DNA of 57,983 bases from Gemmiger formicilis. GTDB taxonomy: Bacteria; Bacillota; Clostridia; Oscillospirales; Ruminococcaceae. A program made the translations under genes and the position numbers. Numbering within the stretch: position 1 is the first letter of the stretch; the number at the start of each line of letters is the position of its first letter. Below the pieces are notes generated by a model. That model did no database searches. It saw only the letters and a list, made by a program, of their open reading frames with translations, and was not told the origin of the DNA. The stretch is from contig NZ_JANGCG010000017.1 in assembly GCF_024462815.1 (NCBI RefSeq), forward strand, positions 1-57,983, read 5' to 3'. Shown here piece after piece: positions 26,841 to 36,019 of the stretch.

Positions 26841-27530
26841 CTCCATCACATCCCGCCAAGGATGTTTCTCGGCCAGCTCGTTCCGGCGGCGGTTGCGCCA
26901 GAAAAGCAACGCCGCCAGCGCCGCGCCGAACAGGATGACTGCCGCAAGGTTGGGCAGGCCCACCGCGGGCAGCAGCGGCGTGATCCATTTGTCGACGAAC
27001 CAAAACACCACGAACCACAAAAACAGCATGGCGGCTGTAATGGCGCCGTACCGCACACCTTTTTCGGTAGAGGCCGCCCACTCGGCGGGGACAATGCGAT
27101 GCAGCAGCCACGCACTGGGCATCATAATGGCAATGCAGAGCACAAGCCAGACCGCGTCATAATGGCAGTCCCACGGGCGGCCCAACACCGTATAGGTCGC
27201 GGCGGAGGCCAACGCAAACGTGCACAGCCACACAAGGCTGTCTGCCATGTAATCCGCAAACTTCGGCTTGGGCATGCTTGCCAGCAGATTCCGCTTAAAA
27301 ACATCTACGTCCCCGATGACCGACGGCAGATAGTCGTGCCGGGCCTCGGCCTGTGCCGCCATCGCAATCAGGTCCTTGCGGATCAGCTCGATCTCGTACC
27401 CGATGCCGCATGTGTTGTCCGCTACGCTGATGATTTCCGTGATAGTGTCCCGGTCGTACTCTGCCAGCGTTGAAAAAATCAGGTCATTTTCCTTTTTCAG
27501 TTCGCGGTACTCGTTGCGGATACTTTTCAT
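26835..27530 (-). CDS. PadR-associated membrane protein with HAAS/DUF1048-like N-terminus
   Basis: 231 residues. The first ~95 residues are soluble and helical and begin MKSIRNEYRELKKENDLIF. Four membrane helices follow (about 96-115, 122-142, 157-180, 190-212) and a basic tail. The layout, a helical cytosolic domain plus membrane segments directly behind a padR gene with a 3-bp gap, matches HAAS-type PadR partners. I cannot assign a molecular activity. It is convergent with leuB, and its stop lies within the tail of the leu terminator. Confidence 0.75.
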   Translation of the reverse strand: MKSIRNEYRELKKENDLIFSTLAEYDRDTITEIISVADNTCGIGYEIELIRKDLIAMAAQAEARHDYLPSVIGDVDVFKRNLLASMPKPKFADYMADSLVWLCTFALASAATYTVLGRPWDCHYDAVWLVLCIAIMMPSAWLLHRIVPAEWAASTEKGVRYGAITAAMLFLWFVVFWFVDKWITPLLPAVGLPNLAAVILFGAALAALLFWRNRRRNELAEKHPWRDVMEK

Positions 27531-27533
27531 GGT

Positions 27534-27863
27534 TTAGCCCTCCTTGTCCTGTAAAATGCGGTTCACAGCAGCGCCGGTCGTCTGCCATGCTGCGACAAAT
27601 TCGGCGAGGCACTGCGCCCCGTCCGGCGTCAGCTGGTAATATTTGCGGCTGGGGCCGCCCGACCCGGCGCGGTATTCGGCGGCAATCAGCCCCTTGCGCT
27701 CCAGCCGCAGCAGCAGGGGGTAGAGCGTGCCCTCGGTCAGATCGGCAAAGCCGCTCTCCCGCAGGGTGACGGCAATGGCATAGCCGTAGGTAGGCTCCCG
27801 CGATATGATTTTCAGGATGCACCCTTCCAGCGTGCCCTTGCGCAGCTGTGCTTGGTCAAACAC
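27534..27863 (-). CDS. PadR-family transcriptional regulator
   Basis: 109 residues from a GTG at 27863, chosen because AGGAGG lies 8 nt upstream. The longer frame to an ATG at 27896 would start inside the -10 box. The winged helix shows GTLEGCILKIISREPTYGYAIA, LTEGTLYPLLLRLERKG and SRKYYQLTPDG. It precedes its HAAS-like membrane partner by 3 bp. This is the second such pair in the window; the first is at 18475. Confidence 0.9.
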   Translation of the reverse strand: MFDQAQLRKGTLEGCILKIISREPTYGYAIAVTLRESGFADLTEGTLYPLLLRLERKGLIAAEYRAGSGGPSRKYYQLTPDGAQCLAEFVAAWQTTGAAVNRILQDKEG

Positions 27864-27891
27864 GGTGTTCACCTCCTGACTACCTTGTATT

Positions 27892-27921
27892 ACCATATTC
27901 CTTGCCTATATTGTAATGCAA
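27892..27921 (-). promoter_or_regulatory. Promoter of the second padR pair
   Basis: On the minus strand TTGCAT (27921-27916), 18-bp spacer, TATGGT (27897-27892). The leader before the GTG is very short, about 20 nt. Confidence 0.6.
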
Positions 27922-27946
27922 AGTAGTGCGTCTGTCAACAGGCAAT

Positions 27947-27977
27947 AAAAAAATACATCCCAACAGGTGGGATGTAT
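27947..27977 (-). terminator. Terminator of the surface-glycan operon
   Basis: Stem ATACATCCCA / TGGGATGTAT (27953-27962 with 27968-27977), followed on the minus strand by a T-rich TTTTTTATTG. The 77 bp between it and the last stop show no gene. Confidence 0.9.
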
Positions 27978-28054
27978 TGCAAAAAAACAAAGGAAAGTAT
28001 GCCGGGCCGGGCGCACCCAGCCCCTTCAGCGCGTCAATATAGCTGCGGCGTCAT

Positions 28055-28594
28055 TCAGGCGTTCTCCCACGGGGAACGGATGATTTCCCCGGAGTCCACC
28101 TTGGCAAACTCAGCCACCGATGCACCGGCCTTGACAATGCCGCCGGGCGCAATGTGCACGCCGCGGCCGAGGGTTGCGTTGTGGTCCACGATGGCCCCGG
28201 CGTTGACGATGCAGCCCACACCGAGATGCACGTCCGCGCCGACATAGGCCTGCGGCAGGATGATGCAGCCCGGCTCCAGCACGGCGCTGGGGCTGACCGA
28301 GGCCGCGTCACTGATAAACACCGGTGTGGCGTAGCCCGCAGCCGCCAGCTTTTGCAGCAGCTGTACCCGCAGGGCGTTGTCGCCCAGTGCCACAAAGGAA
28401 GGGCGTCCCCTGCGCAGGATGGCGGGGTCAAGGTAATCCCGCAGACCGCCCACGGCGTCCGGGGCGTTGTCATCCAGAAAATCCGCGCTGCCCCAGCCCT
28501 CGTCCATCAGCCAGTCATTCAGCTGGGTGCCAAAGCCGCCGCGGCCCAGAATCAGCGGACGTTTTGCGTTAAAACCAATTTCAATAAAAGGCAT
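28055..28594 (-). CDS. PglD/NeuD-type sugar O- or N-acyltransferase
   Basis: 179 residues from the ATG at 28594 with AGGAGGG upstream; a longer open frame to 28762 overlaps the previous gene and is rejected. The N-terminal third carries a Gly-rich GRGGFGTQL like PglD. Hexapeptide repeats of a left-handed beta helix follow, with the likely catalytic His in VDHNATLG. The family acetylates sugars or UDP-sugars. It is the last gene of the operon, 2 bp after the SGNH gene, so it probably decorates a precursor of the same glycan. Confidence 0.85.
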   Translation of the reverse strand: MPFIEIGFNAKRPLILGRGGFGTQLNDWLMDEGWGSADFLDDNAPDAVGGLRDYLDPAILRRGRPSFVALGDNALRVQLLQKLAAAGYATPVFISDAASVSPSAVLEPGCIILPQAYVGADVHLGVGCIVNAGAIVDHNATLGRGVHIAPGGIVKAGASVAEFAKVDSGEIIRSPWENA

Positions 28595-28596
28595 AA

Positions 28597-29970
28597 TTAT
28601 CCCTCCTGTTGGGTTGTCTGTGCGGCCTCGCCCTCTGCGGCGGGGTCCTCCAGGCTGGTGCGTGGGTGTACGGCAAGCGGGTCCGGCAGGGTGCCGTTCT
28701 GCAAATCCTGCAGGGCCTGCGGCACACCGGGGAAGAACCGTACAATGCCGGTGCCGCTGCAATGCAGGCCGTCAAAGAAATCTGTCTCCTGCAGGCCCTC
28801 AATGCAGGTGGGGTCATAGCTTCCGTAAAGCGGAATGTTGTTCTGGGAACAATACTCACGCACCCAGTTTTCCACCTCAAAGAAGCCTTTGTGGTTCTCC
28901 GGCTCGGTGAGCAGGTAGTCATACAGGTAGGGGTGCCACGGCGAAAGCACAAGGATGACCGTGGTTCCCTGCGTCTGTGCATACTTGATGAAGGAGTCAA
29001 ACGCCTGCATCTGGGTGGGGCTCATCTCATCGAAGCCCTCCATATGTACGCTGTTGAAGCTCATACAGGCTCCGGCGGCCAGCGCACGTATCTGATCCTC
29101 CGTTTGGGTTCGGAACGCTACATCGTACAAAACGCTGCCGTCCGACCGCTTGATGGTGGTGTTCTGGTTGTAGGGGTCACCCTCCACGGGGTTGAACTCA
29201 ATCGCGTTGCCGTCATCGTCGGTCACGGTGGACTGCCCGCGGTTCTTCACGTAGTAGTCCACGTTGCCCTGAAAATAAGCCGGGTCTGCCAGTGCCTTCC
29301 ACAGCTCCACGGTGTCGGGCTCCTCGTAGTCGGTGGGGACGTTCAGCACCTTGGTTAAAAATTCGTTGTACAAATCGGCATCGGCGCGGGCGTCAAAGGC
29401 GTCCTCGCTGCCGTAAAAGACCCATGGGTCAAGGCTCCACAGCAGCACCTTGGGCGCCTTGCCGTAGGTGACCATCTTATAATAGCTGGTCATATTGTCC
29501 CGCACGTCCGCGCCGGTGACACCCATATTGAAGAAGCTCTCGACGCCAGTGTTCTCGCGGTTGAACTGCAGCACGCGGCTGGAGCCGATGCCGATGGCTT
29601 CGGGCGTTTCGGGTACATCCTGTGCAAACAACTGTACCACCTCGCGCTCGTCCATCTGCTCGAAGTTTGTCACATCATAGCCCTGCAGCATCAAATCCAC
29701 AATGCGGCGGGGTGCAAGCGCACCTTGAAACAGGCCGCTGCGGTCGACGTTGTAGCTGAACGCTACCATAAAGACCAGCACCGGCACCAGAAGCAGAAAC
29801 TTGAACGCCGTCTTGATGCCGAAATAAATACGGCGCACCACCCCCTGCAAAAACCAGAGGATGGGGTTGCGCTTCTTCCGGCGGCGCTTCTGCGCCGGGC
29901 GTGTGGTGCCCTGTGCGGCGCGGTGCACCTTGACCGGCTGCGTGGGAATCGGGGTAGGGGATTTGGCCAT
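28597..29970 (-). CDS. Membrane-anchored SGNH-like acyl-transfer partner of MBOAT (AlgJ/DltD-like role)
   Basis: 457 residues. A basic cytosolic N-terminus (KRRRKKR) and one membrane helix at about 55-75 anchor an extracellular domain. GIGSSRVLQF resembles the nucleophile block and DFFDGLHCS the Asp-His block of SGNH esterases. It directly follows an MBOAT gene (18-bp gap). In such pairs the MBOAT moves acyl groups across the membrane and the SGNH-like partner transfers them to the glycan. The C-terminal ~35 residues are acidic and low in complexity. The acceptor glycan is inferred from context. Confidence 0.78.
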   Translation of the reverse strand: MAKSPTPIPTQPVKVHRAAQGTTRPAQKRRRKKRNPILWFLQGVVRRIYFGIKTAFKFLLLVPVLVFMVAFSYNVDRSGLFQGALAPRRIVDLMLQGYDVTNFEQMDEREVVQLFAQDVPETPEAIGIGSSRVLQFNRENTGVESFFNMGVTGADVRDNMTSYYKMVTYGKAPKVLLWSLDPWVFYGSEDAFDARADADLYNEFLTKVLNVPTDYEEPDTVELWKALADPAYFQGNVDYYVKNRGQSTVTDDDGNAIEFNPVEGDPYNQNTTIKRSDGSVLYDVAFRTQTEDQIRALAAGACMSFNSVHMEGFDEMSPTQMQAFDSFIKYAQTQGTTVILVLSPWHPYLYDYLLTEPENHKGFFEVENWVREYCSQNNIPLYGSYDPTCIEGLQETDFFDGLHCSGTGIVRFFPGVPQALQDLQNGTLPDPLAVHPRTSLEDPAAEGEAAQTTQQEG

Positions 29971-29988
29971 TGTTCTGCACCGCCTTTC

Positions 29989-31491
29989 TCAGTATTGCTG
30001 ATAGATGAACGCCGACTGTCCGAAGGCGGCAAAGAAGAGGATTGCCGCGGCGGCGCCATAGTAGAGGGTCCAGCGCAGCGGCCAGACCTGTTGACGAATC
30101 CAGCGGGCCACGCTGCGGCCGTTGTGCTCCGCCGCAAAGACGATGAAGCAGCCGGACAGCAGCACCACCGGCAGGCGGCCGTCAATGCCAACGCTGTAAA
30201 TCAGCTCGGACACCTGTGCCCACGAGCCGGCCAGACCGTCCCAACCCTGCAGCATGGCAGAATAGACAGCGAAGGGGTCCACGTTGTAGAGCGCCGAGGC
30301 AAAGAACACCAGTGTCAGGCAGAACAGCGCGTCAGTGACAAGGCACTGCCACAGCACCTTGAACCAGCCGATGCGGTAAAGGGGATTGCAGCGGTTGATT
30401 TTTTTGCGCAGCTTGGCCGTCATAGCGCCAAAGGCAGCGCATAAGCCGCAGGCAAGGCCCCACGCCAGATACCGCCAGTCTGCCCCATGCCACAGGCCGG
30501 AGAAGATAAAGACGATTACGATGTTCAGATAATGCCGCCACGGCGCACAGCGGCTGCCGCCGAGGGAAAAGTAGATGTAATCCCGGAACCAGCCGGTCAT
30601 CGAGATATGCCAGCGCCGCCAGAAGTCATTGAAGCTGCTGGCCTCAAAGGGGGACTGGAAGTTCTCAATCAGGTCATAGCCCAGTATGCGGGCCGCGCCC
30701 AGGGCAATGTCACAGCAACCGGAGAAATCCATGTACAGCTGCACGGCAAACAGCACGGCGGCGGCGGTCAGGTTGGGGCCGCTCATATTGGCGGCATCGC
30801 CGTAGACCATCCCGACATAGAGGGCCAGGTTGTCGGCAATGACCATCTTTTTGGTGTAGCCCCACAGCATACGGAACGCGCCGCCCGCGCAGCGGCCGTA
30901 GCTGAAGCGACGGCTTTTCTGTATCTGCGGGCGCATCTGGGGGTAGCGCTCAATCGGGCCGTTAATCAAAGTCGGGAAAAAGCTGACAAACAGCGCATAG
31001 TGCAGCGGGTTCAGCTCCACCCGGCAGCGCCGCTTGTAGACGTCGATGGCGTAACTCATCGCGGCAAAGGTGAAGTAGCTCAACCCCAGCGGGGCCAGCA
31101 GATTGTCGCGGTGGGACAAAACACTTCCGCCCATGGCGTCCGCCAGCAGATTCCAGTATTTGTAGAAAATCAGAATCCCGATGCCGAACCCGACCGAGGC
31201 AATCAGCGCAAGGACGCGCACGGCCTTGTAGCGGCATTTGCCGATGATAAGCCCGCAGAGCCATGTCAGGGCTGTGGCGGCCAGCAGCACCCAGACCAGC
31301 GGGCGGTTGACCGGGTCATAACAGAAAAAGCCATAGCTGGCAATCAGCAGAAAATACGGCCGCAATACGCGGGGCAGGACATAGTTGATAAGCGCCACCG
31401 CCGCAAAAAAAGCAAGAAACAACAGCGAGGTAATCGCCATTGTCTGGCCCTCACACAAAAAGGCGAGGACCTGCTCCCAGGTTATTGTCAT
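29989..31491 (-). CDS. MBOAT-family membrane-bound O-acyltransferase
   Basis: 500 residues from the ATG at 31491, preceded by AGAGGAA. About eleven membrane helices are predicted. The family core is clear: YKYWN, GLSYFTFAAMSYAIDVY, FFPTLINGPIERY, FQSPFEASSFNDFWRRWHIS, and FSGLWHGADWRYLAWG with the catalytic His. It resembles AlgI/DltB-type O-acyltransferases that export acyl groups for cell-surface polymers. Its SGNH-like partner is the next gene. Confidence 0.93.
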   Translation of the reverse strand: MTITWEQVLAFLCEGQTMAITSLLFLAFFAAVALINYVLPRVLRPYFLLIASYGFFCYDPVNRPLVWVLLAATALTWLCGLIIGKCRYKAVRVLALIASVGFGIGILIFYKYWNLLADAMGGSVLSHRDNLLAPLGLSYFTFAAMSYAIDVYKRRCRVELNPLHYALFVSFFPTLINGPIERYPQMRPQIQKSRRFSYGRCAGGAFRMLWGYTKKMVIADNLALYVGMVYGDAANMSGPNLTAAAVLFAVQLYMDFSGCCDIALGAARILGYDLIENFQSPFEASSFNDFWRRWHISMTGWFRDYIYFSLGGSRCAPWRHYLNIVIVFIFSGLWHGADWRYLAWGLACGLCAAFGAMTAKLRKKINRCNPLYRIGWFKVLWQCLVTDALFCLTLVFFASALYNVDPFAVYSAMLQGWDGLAGSWAQVSELIYSVGIDGRLPVVLLSGCFIVFAAEHNGRSVARWIRQQVWPLRWTLYYGAAAAILFFAAFGQSAFIYQQY

Positions 31492-31519
31492 GATTCCTCT
31501 CTCCGTTTCGCCGCAAGAC

Positions 31520-31879
31520 TCACTTCTTGATTTGCTCCTCCAGGTCGCGCACTCGCTTTTCCAGCAGGGCATTTGCCTGGGTCAGCCGCTTACATTTGTC
31601 CGCCAGCTGGCTGATGGCCACACTCAGCGAGAGCAGCACCACCAGCACAAAGCAGAACATCAGAAGGAACACCAGATTTACCGGCATTTCAATGTCCAGC
31701 AAATCCCGCAGAACGTAAATCACATAGGGGAACACGGCCGCAATGACCAGCCCCACCGAGAGCGCCAGCCAGAGCAGGCTGTACTTCACGCTCATATAGC
31801 CGCGCTTTAAAAAAGCGAAGATAATCAGCAGCAGCGCCACCGCGCCCAGAATCATGAACAGCTGTAATTGTCCGGTCAT
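31520..31879 (-). CDS. DUF2304 small membrane protein
   Basis: 119 residues with three membrane helices (about 6-24, 33-52, 68-90) and a charged coiled-coil tail (CKRLTQANALLEKRVRDLEE). DUF2304 proteins regularly accompany DPM1-like GT2 enzymes that make polyprenyl-phosphate sugars. Here its ATG overlaps the GT2 stop by four bases, so a complex of the two is likely. Precise function is unknown. Confidence 0.85.
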   Translation of the reverse strand: MTGQLQLFMILGAVALLLIIFAFLKRGYMSVKYSLLWLALSVGLVIAAVFPYVIYVLRDLLDIEMPVNLVFLLMFCFVLVVLLSLSVAISQLADKCKRLTQANALLEKRVRDLEEQIKK

Positions 31880-32595
31880 GCGCGGCCTCCCTTCTGCTTA
31901 TGGATGGAAAAACGGTCGATGAGAAGCGCCAGCGTGACCTTAATCATATAGTAGGCGCTCTTGAAGCTGTGAATACTGGACACGCCGCCTTGACGCTCCC
32001 GCATAATGACAGGGGCCTCCGCCACCGTGAAGCCTGCCAGACTGGCCGCCAGAATGGCCTCCGGCTCGGGGTAATCGGCGGCATAGTGCTGTGCAAAATA
32101 GGCGGTCATACGCGCATTGGTGGCGCGGAAGCCGCTGGTCACATCCAGCACCCGCTTGCCGGACAGCAGGAAAATCATCCCGCTGAGCCACCGTATGCCG
32201 ACCCGCCGCATAAAGCTGGTCTGGAAGCCTTCCTTTTTAATAAAGCGGCTGCCGATGCACATATCGCACCGGCCGTCCAGAACCGGCTGCACAACCTCCA
32301 TCAGGTAGGCGGGGTCATGCTGGCCGTCGCCGTCCATCTGAACGGCAACATCATAGCCGTGCCGCACGGCGTACAGGTAGCCGCACTGCACGTTGCCGCC
32401 GATGCCAAGGTTGACGGGCAGATCCAGAAAAGGATAGTGGTGGCTGCGCAGCAAATCAGCGCTGCTGTCGGTGGAGCAGTCATTCACAACCAGAAAATCC
32501 ACCTCCGGGCAGACGGCCCGCAGATTTTCCACCGTGTTTACGATATTATCTTCCTCATTATAGCAGGGAATGATAACAAGAATTTTCTTGTCCAA
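31876..32595 (-). CDS. GT2 glycosyltransferase, polyprenyl-phosphate sugar synthase type
   Basis: 239 residues from a TTG at 32595, chosen because GAGAGGT lies 9 nt upstream; another TTG at 32613 has no site. GT-A fold motifs are VIIPCYNEEDN, VVNDCSTD and QMDGDGQHD, and the family RQGGVSSIHS near the end. There are no C-terminal membrane helices, as in soluble DPM1. It likely charges a polyprenyl phosphate with a hexose. The DUF2304 gene overlaps, and a GT-C-type protein that could use the lipid-linked sugar is two genes upstream. Confidence 0.85.
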   Translation of the reverse strand: MDKKILVIIPCYNEEDNIVNTVENLRAVCPEVDFLVVNDCSTDSSADLLRSHHYPFLDLPVNLGIGGNVQCGYLYAVRHGYDVAVQMDGDGQHDPAYLMEVVQPVLDGRCDMCIGSRFIKKEGFQTSFMRRVGIRWLSGMIFLLSGKRVLDVTSGFRATNARMTAYFAQHYAADYPEPEAILAASLAGFTVAEAPVIMRERQGGVSSIHSFKSAYYMIKVTLALLIDRFSIHKQKGGRA

Positions 32596-32644
32596 AATGG
32601 GTGTACCTCTCAATTTTGGTGGTAGGGTGCGGATAGATGCCGAA

Positions 32645-33868
32645 TCAGCCGCGGCCCAGCGTGAAGGCCTCCAGCCGCTGCAGCAGCTCAGCCCGGCGGT
32701 AGTGGACTGCGTAGTAGGCGTAGGCCTTCTGCCCCAGCGCGGCGCGCTCGGTGTCGGTCATACGGTAAAGCGCCAGCATATTGTCTGCCAGAGCCTTGCG
32801 GTCGCAGGCAGGGCTGACGAGCCCGCCGCCGCTTTCCTGCACCGCCGCATAGCCGGCACCGTTCATCGAAGCCAGCACTGGCTTGGCCGCGGCCATATAG
32901 CTGGCCAGCTTGCCGGGCACGGTCAGCCCCAAATCCGGGGAGTCGGACAGCGAAATCAACAGCGCGTCCGCAAGGGAAGTAAATTTGGGCACCTCGGTGG
33001 CGGGCACACTGCCGTAAAAGGTCACGGCGTCCTCGGCGAGCAGCTCGGCAACCTGTTTTTGCAAGGCCTCGCGGCTCATACCATCGCCGACCAGCAGCAG
33101 ATGTAGCGTATCCGCCCCGGCGGCGCGGGCGTCCAGCACGGCCTGAATGACCATATCCAGGCTCTGCGCCGGGGTGAAGGTGCCGGTGAACACTACCGTA
33201 AATCGCCCGGCAAAGCGCTCAGCCAGCGCGGAATCCTGCTGCGGCACGGCGTAGAAATCCTCGCAGTACTGCGGAATCACGGCGACCTCTGCGGTACTCT
33301 TGCCGGTGCGGGTGCACAGGCGCTGCTGCAGCGGCTCACTCATCGCAATCAGGCGGTCGCAGCGCTTGTACAGGCTGTCGCTGACCGTCTGGGCAACCCA
33401 GCGCAGGAAGCGGTTCCTGACCGGCAACACGCTGTACAGATTCTCCGGCCACAAATCCAGCACATAGTTTGTGAACGGTACATGGTGCTTTTTTGCGTAT
33501 TTGATGGCGGGCCAGCACATCAGCACCGGGCTTGTGTTGAAGCAGAACACCGCATCATACCCGCCGGGCAGGCGGTGCAGGGCGCGGGCTGCATACAGCG
33601 GCCAGCTGACATAATTCAGAAAAATTGTCTTGCCAGTGTTGCCCTTGCGGGGAATCTCCCGCGCACGGAACACCCGGGCGCCCTTGTACGTTTCCTCAAA
33701 TGGGCCATCGGCACTGTAGCCGTCAAACCATTCGCCCTTGGGGTAGTTGGGCAGGCCGCACAGCACGTCCACACTGAGGCCGTCCTGCACAAAACCCTCG
33801 ACAATATCGTTGATACGGAAATTCTCCGGCCAGAAATGCTGGGTTACTACTAAAATTCGTTTCTGCAT
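32645..33868 (-). CDS. GT4 glycosyltransferase, WbuB-like L-FucNAc transferase
   Basis: 407 residues with the GT-B fold. The N-terminus VVTQHFWPENFRINDI and GLPNYPKG are typical of WbuB, which moves L-fucosamine or N-acetyl-L-fucosamine in O-antigen synthesis. The C-terminal donor site includes FTGTFTPAQSLD and SLSDSPDLGLTVPGKLASYM. CapE, CapF and CapG upstream make the matching donor, UDP-L-FucNAc, which supports the assignment. Acceptor unknown. Confidence 0.85.
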   Translation of the reverse strand: MQKRILVVTQHFWPENFRINDIVEGFVQDGLSVDVLCGLPNYPKGEWFDGYSADGPFEETYKGARVFRAREIPRKGNTGKTIFLNYVSWPLYAARALHRLPGGYDAVFCFNTSPVLMCWPAIKYAKKHHVPFTNYVLDLWPENLYSVLPVRNRFLRWVAQTVSDSLYKRCDRLIAMSEPLQQRLCTRTGKSTAEVAVIPQYCEDFYAVPQQDSALAERFAGRFTVVFTGTFTPAQSLDMVIQAVLDARAAGADTLHLLLVGDGMSREALQKQVAELLAEDAVTFYGSVPATEVPKFTSLADALLISLSDSPDLGLTVPGKLASYMAAAKPVLASMNGAGYAAVQESGGGLVSPACDRKALADNMLALYRMTDTERAALGQKAYAYYAVHYRRAELLQRLEAFTLGRG

Positions 33869-33889
33869 ACGTTTGTTTCTCCGGCTTGG

Positions 33890-35998
33890 TTATTCGGCGC
33901 TGCCGTCCAGTGCATAAATTGCCACATCGTCATTTTCAAACACGGGCGTCAGGGTCTGCGGCGGGGTGCCCGGCCAGCGCTTTGCCAGCACAAGGTAGCG
34001 GATATGCTCCTGCTCGCCCAGCGCGGCGGCCTCCTGTGCCGTGCAGCCGCTGAACAGTGCCGCGTTGACGTTCTGCTTATGCTCCAGCACACCGCGGTCA
34101 ACACCCATATTGGTCATGGCGTAGGTCCAGCCCTCCATATAGGCCTGCCGTTGGCTCATAGCGCTGTAGCCGTTGCTGATGGCATCCAGAACCTCCGGCG
34201 TATGGGAAGTTCGATTCGTAGCAAACATAGCATCCTGCGGTGCATTTTGCCGCAGCCATAGCATGGCTTCCTCATCCCCGGCCGTCCAGTAATCATCCGT
34301 TACGTGCGGGTCGCTCCAGCCAATTGTCGACTGCAGCTGGCCAAGACCGGTACGGACATAGCACCCCAGCCCCAGCACGGTGCTGCACAAAGCCGCTGCA
34401 CCCAGTATACCAATCAGGCAGCGGGGAAGCAAATGCCCCTGCAGCAGCTTTTCCAGCGGGCGCACGGCAAGAAGGGACATAAAAATCATAGCAACCAGTG
34501 CAAAATAAACCTGACTGGAGCTTGTATGGTAAAACAGGTGATACCCCACAAAGCCGCCGATAACCACGCCGTTGGCAAGAATTTGCGCGGCATCCAGTTT
34601 GAACAACCGGCGCAGTGCCCCCGGCATAGCCGAAATCCACAGCACGAATTGCAGCGGCAGCATACAAAAAGCATCAATCACACCGATGCCAATCAGCCAG
34701 ACATAGCCGGAAACCGGCAGATGAGCGCAAAGCCAATCGGCGTAGGGGCTGAGGGCTTGATAGCAAAGATAGTCCTTCATGGCAAAAATGGTCAGCGTCA
34801 TACTGTTGCTGCCGGATGCAAACAGCACAAAATAGGTGATTGCAAACACCGCACAGAGCCCCACAAGGCAGAACAGAGCCTTGCCGTAATGCGGGCGGCG
34901 CAGCAGAAGCAACAGCATCGTAATGGCAAAGCTGCACACAATAATGGCGGCCTCGGGCCCCTTACCGACACACAACAGGAAAAACGAGAGAAACAGTGCG
35001 GAAATTTCCCGCCAGCCTACCCGGAAGCCTGCGCGGCTGCAGCGAATAAAGCAAACCATAAAGGCACCGATAAACACCAGCGCTGTAGCCTGTGAATTGA
35101 TATTGGTCAAAAGATGCTGCAAAAGCGTGTTGCCGAAAATGCTCAACCCGGTCGGCAGTACGCGCCAGAGCGACAGGCAGGAAAAGCCGTACAGCAGCGC
35201 TGTCAACAGGGGAAAGGCTTTTTTATCCTCGGGGCCAAAGTAGGCATCACTCAGTGACTTCAGTGCCACAAGTTCCCCTGCCAAAAACAGCGGCCCCGCA
35301 AAAAATACGTATATATCGTAAATTTCCGCTCCGCTTGTTAGGGCCAACGCTGCCGAGAGCAGCTCTGTCAGGTAATGGTAGGAGAGCCGTACGCCGGAAA
35401 ACCGGATATCCTGCGCAGGGAATGTGTGGCTGAGCGCCGCCGCATTTCCCACATTCCACAGCATATCCTGATTCAGGTGCACCGCGCCTGCCTGCAGCGG
35501 AGCGGGGTTGACCGCGCCGAAGCACAGCGCGTACAAAAGGCATAGCACCGCCCAGAATAGGCCCGTGCCACTATCCAACGTGCGCAGCAGTGTTTGTGCG
35601 CCGCAGCGCAAACGCGGCAGTGTCTGCTGCTTTTGCAGGAAAAGCCATACCGCAGCCAGCAGCGGCGGCAACAGCCGGAGCAGCCAGGGAAAGCCCAGCC
35701 GCGCGGCCACGCAGTGGGTTCCAGCCAGTAAAGCACAGCCGTATACCGCCGCCATCAGCGGGGTACTGCTGCCTTTGGGTGCCAACCAATCCGCCAGTGC
35801 CCAGCCCGGCAGCAACAAATACAAAAAACAAGCCGCTGCAAAGCCAAGCATTCCCGGCAGAGAAGCGCCGCTGAGCAGGCTGACAGCCGCCCAACCGACC
35901 AACGCAAACATCGTGCAGATACGACGCAGCACCGCCCGGCCCCCGGCAGGGGCAGCGCGGCGGGTTTGCATTTTCGGTTCGATAACGGCGGTAGGCAT
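33890..35998 (-). CDS. Large polytopic membrane protein, GT-C glycosyltransferase-like
   Basis: 702 residues from the ATG at 35998 with AGGAG 6 nt upstream. About fourteen hydrophobic segments cover residues 20-560. A soluble C-terminal domain of ~130 residues follows (SDPHVTDDYWTAGDEEAMLWLRQ and later RYLVLAKRW). An outward loop LNQDMLWNVGNAAALSHTFP resembles the first acidic loop of GT-C enzymes that use polyprenyl-phosphate sugars. I infer sugar addition to the glycan outside the membrane. Codons are less biased and lower in GC than its neighbours, which may point to transfer. Confidence 0.65.
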   Translation of the reverse strand: MPTAVIEPKMQTRRAAPAGGRAVLRRICTMFALVGWAAVSLLSGASLPGMLGFAAACFLYLLLPGWALADWLAPKGSSTPLMAAVYGCALLAGTHCVAARLGFPWLLRLLPPLLAAVWLFLQKQQTLPRLRCGAQTLLRTLDSGTGLFWAVLCLLYALCFGAVNPAPLQAGAVHLNQDMLWNVGNAAALSHTFPAQDIRFSGVRLSYHYLTELLSAALALTSGAEIYDIYVFFAGPLFLAGELVALKSLSDAYFGPEDKKAFPLLTALLYGFSCLSLWRVLPTGLSIFGNTLLQHLLTNINSQATALVFIGAFMVCFIRCSRAGFRVGWREISALFLSFFLLCVGKGPEAAIIVCSFAITMLLLLLRRPHYGKALFCLVGLCAVFAITYFVLFASGSNSMTLTIFAMKDYLCYQALSPYADWLCAHLPVSGYVWLIGIGVIDAFCMLPLQFVLWISAMPGALRRLFKLDAAQILANGVVIGGFVGYHLFYHTSSSQVYFALVAMIFMSLLAVRPLEKLLQGHLLPRCLIGILGAAALCSTVLGLGCYVRTGLGQLQSTIGWSDPHVTDDYWTAGDEEAMLWLRQNAPQDAMFATNRTSHTPEVLDAISNGYSAMSQRQAYMEGWTYAMTNMGVDRGVLEHKQNVNAALFSGCTAQEAAALGEQEHIRYLVLAKRWPGTPPQTLTPVFENDDVAIYALDGSAE

Positions 35999-36019
35999 AG
36001 ACAACTCCTGTTTATTTGA

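Noticed and set aside
27998..28054. Coding-like words after the acyltransferase stop (minus strand, other frame)
   Set aside because: Only about 35 codons, no start or ribosome-binding site, and directly followed by the operon terminator. Most likely 3' UTR.
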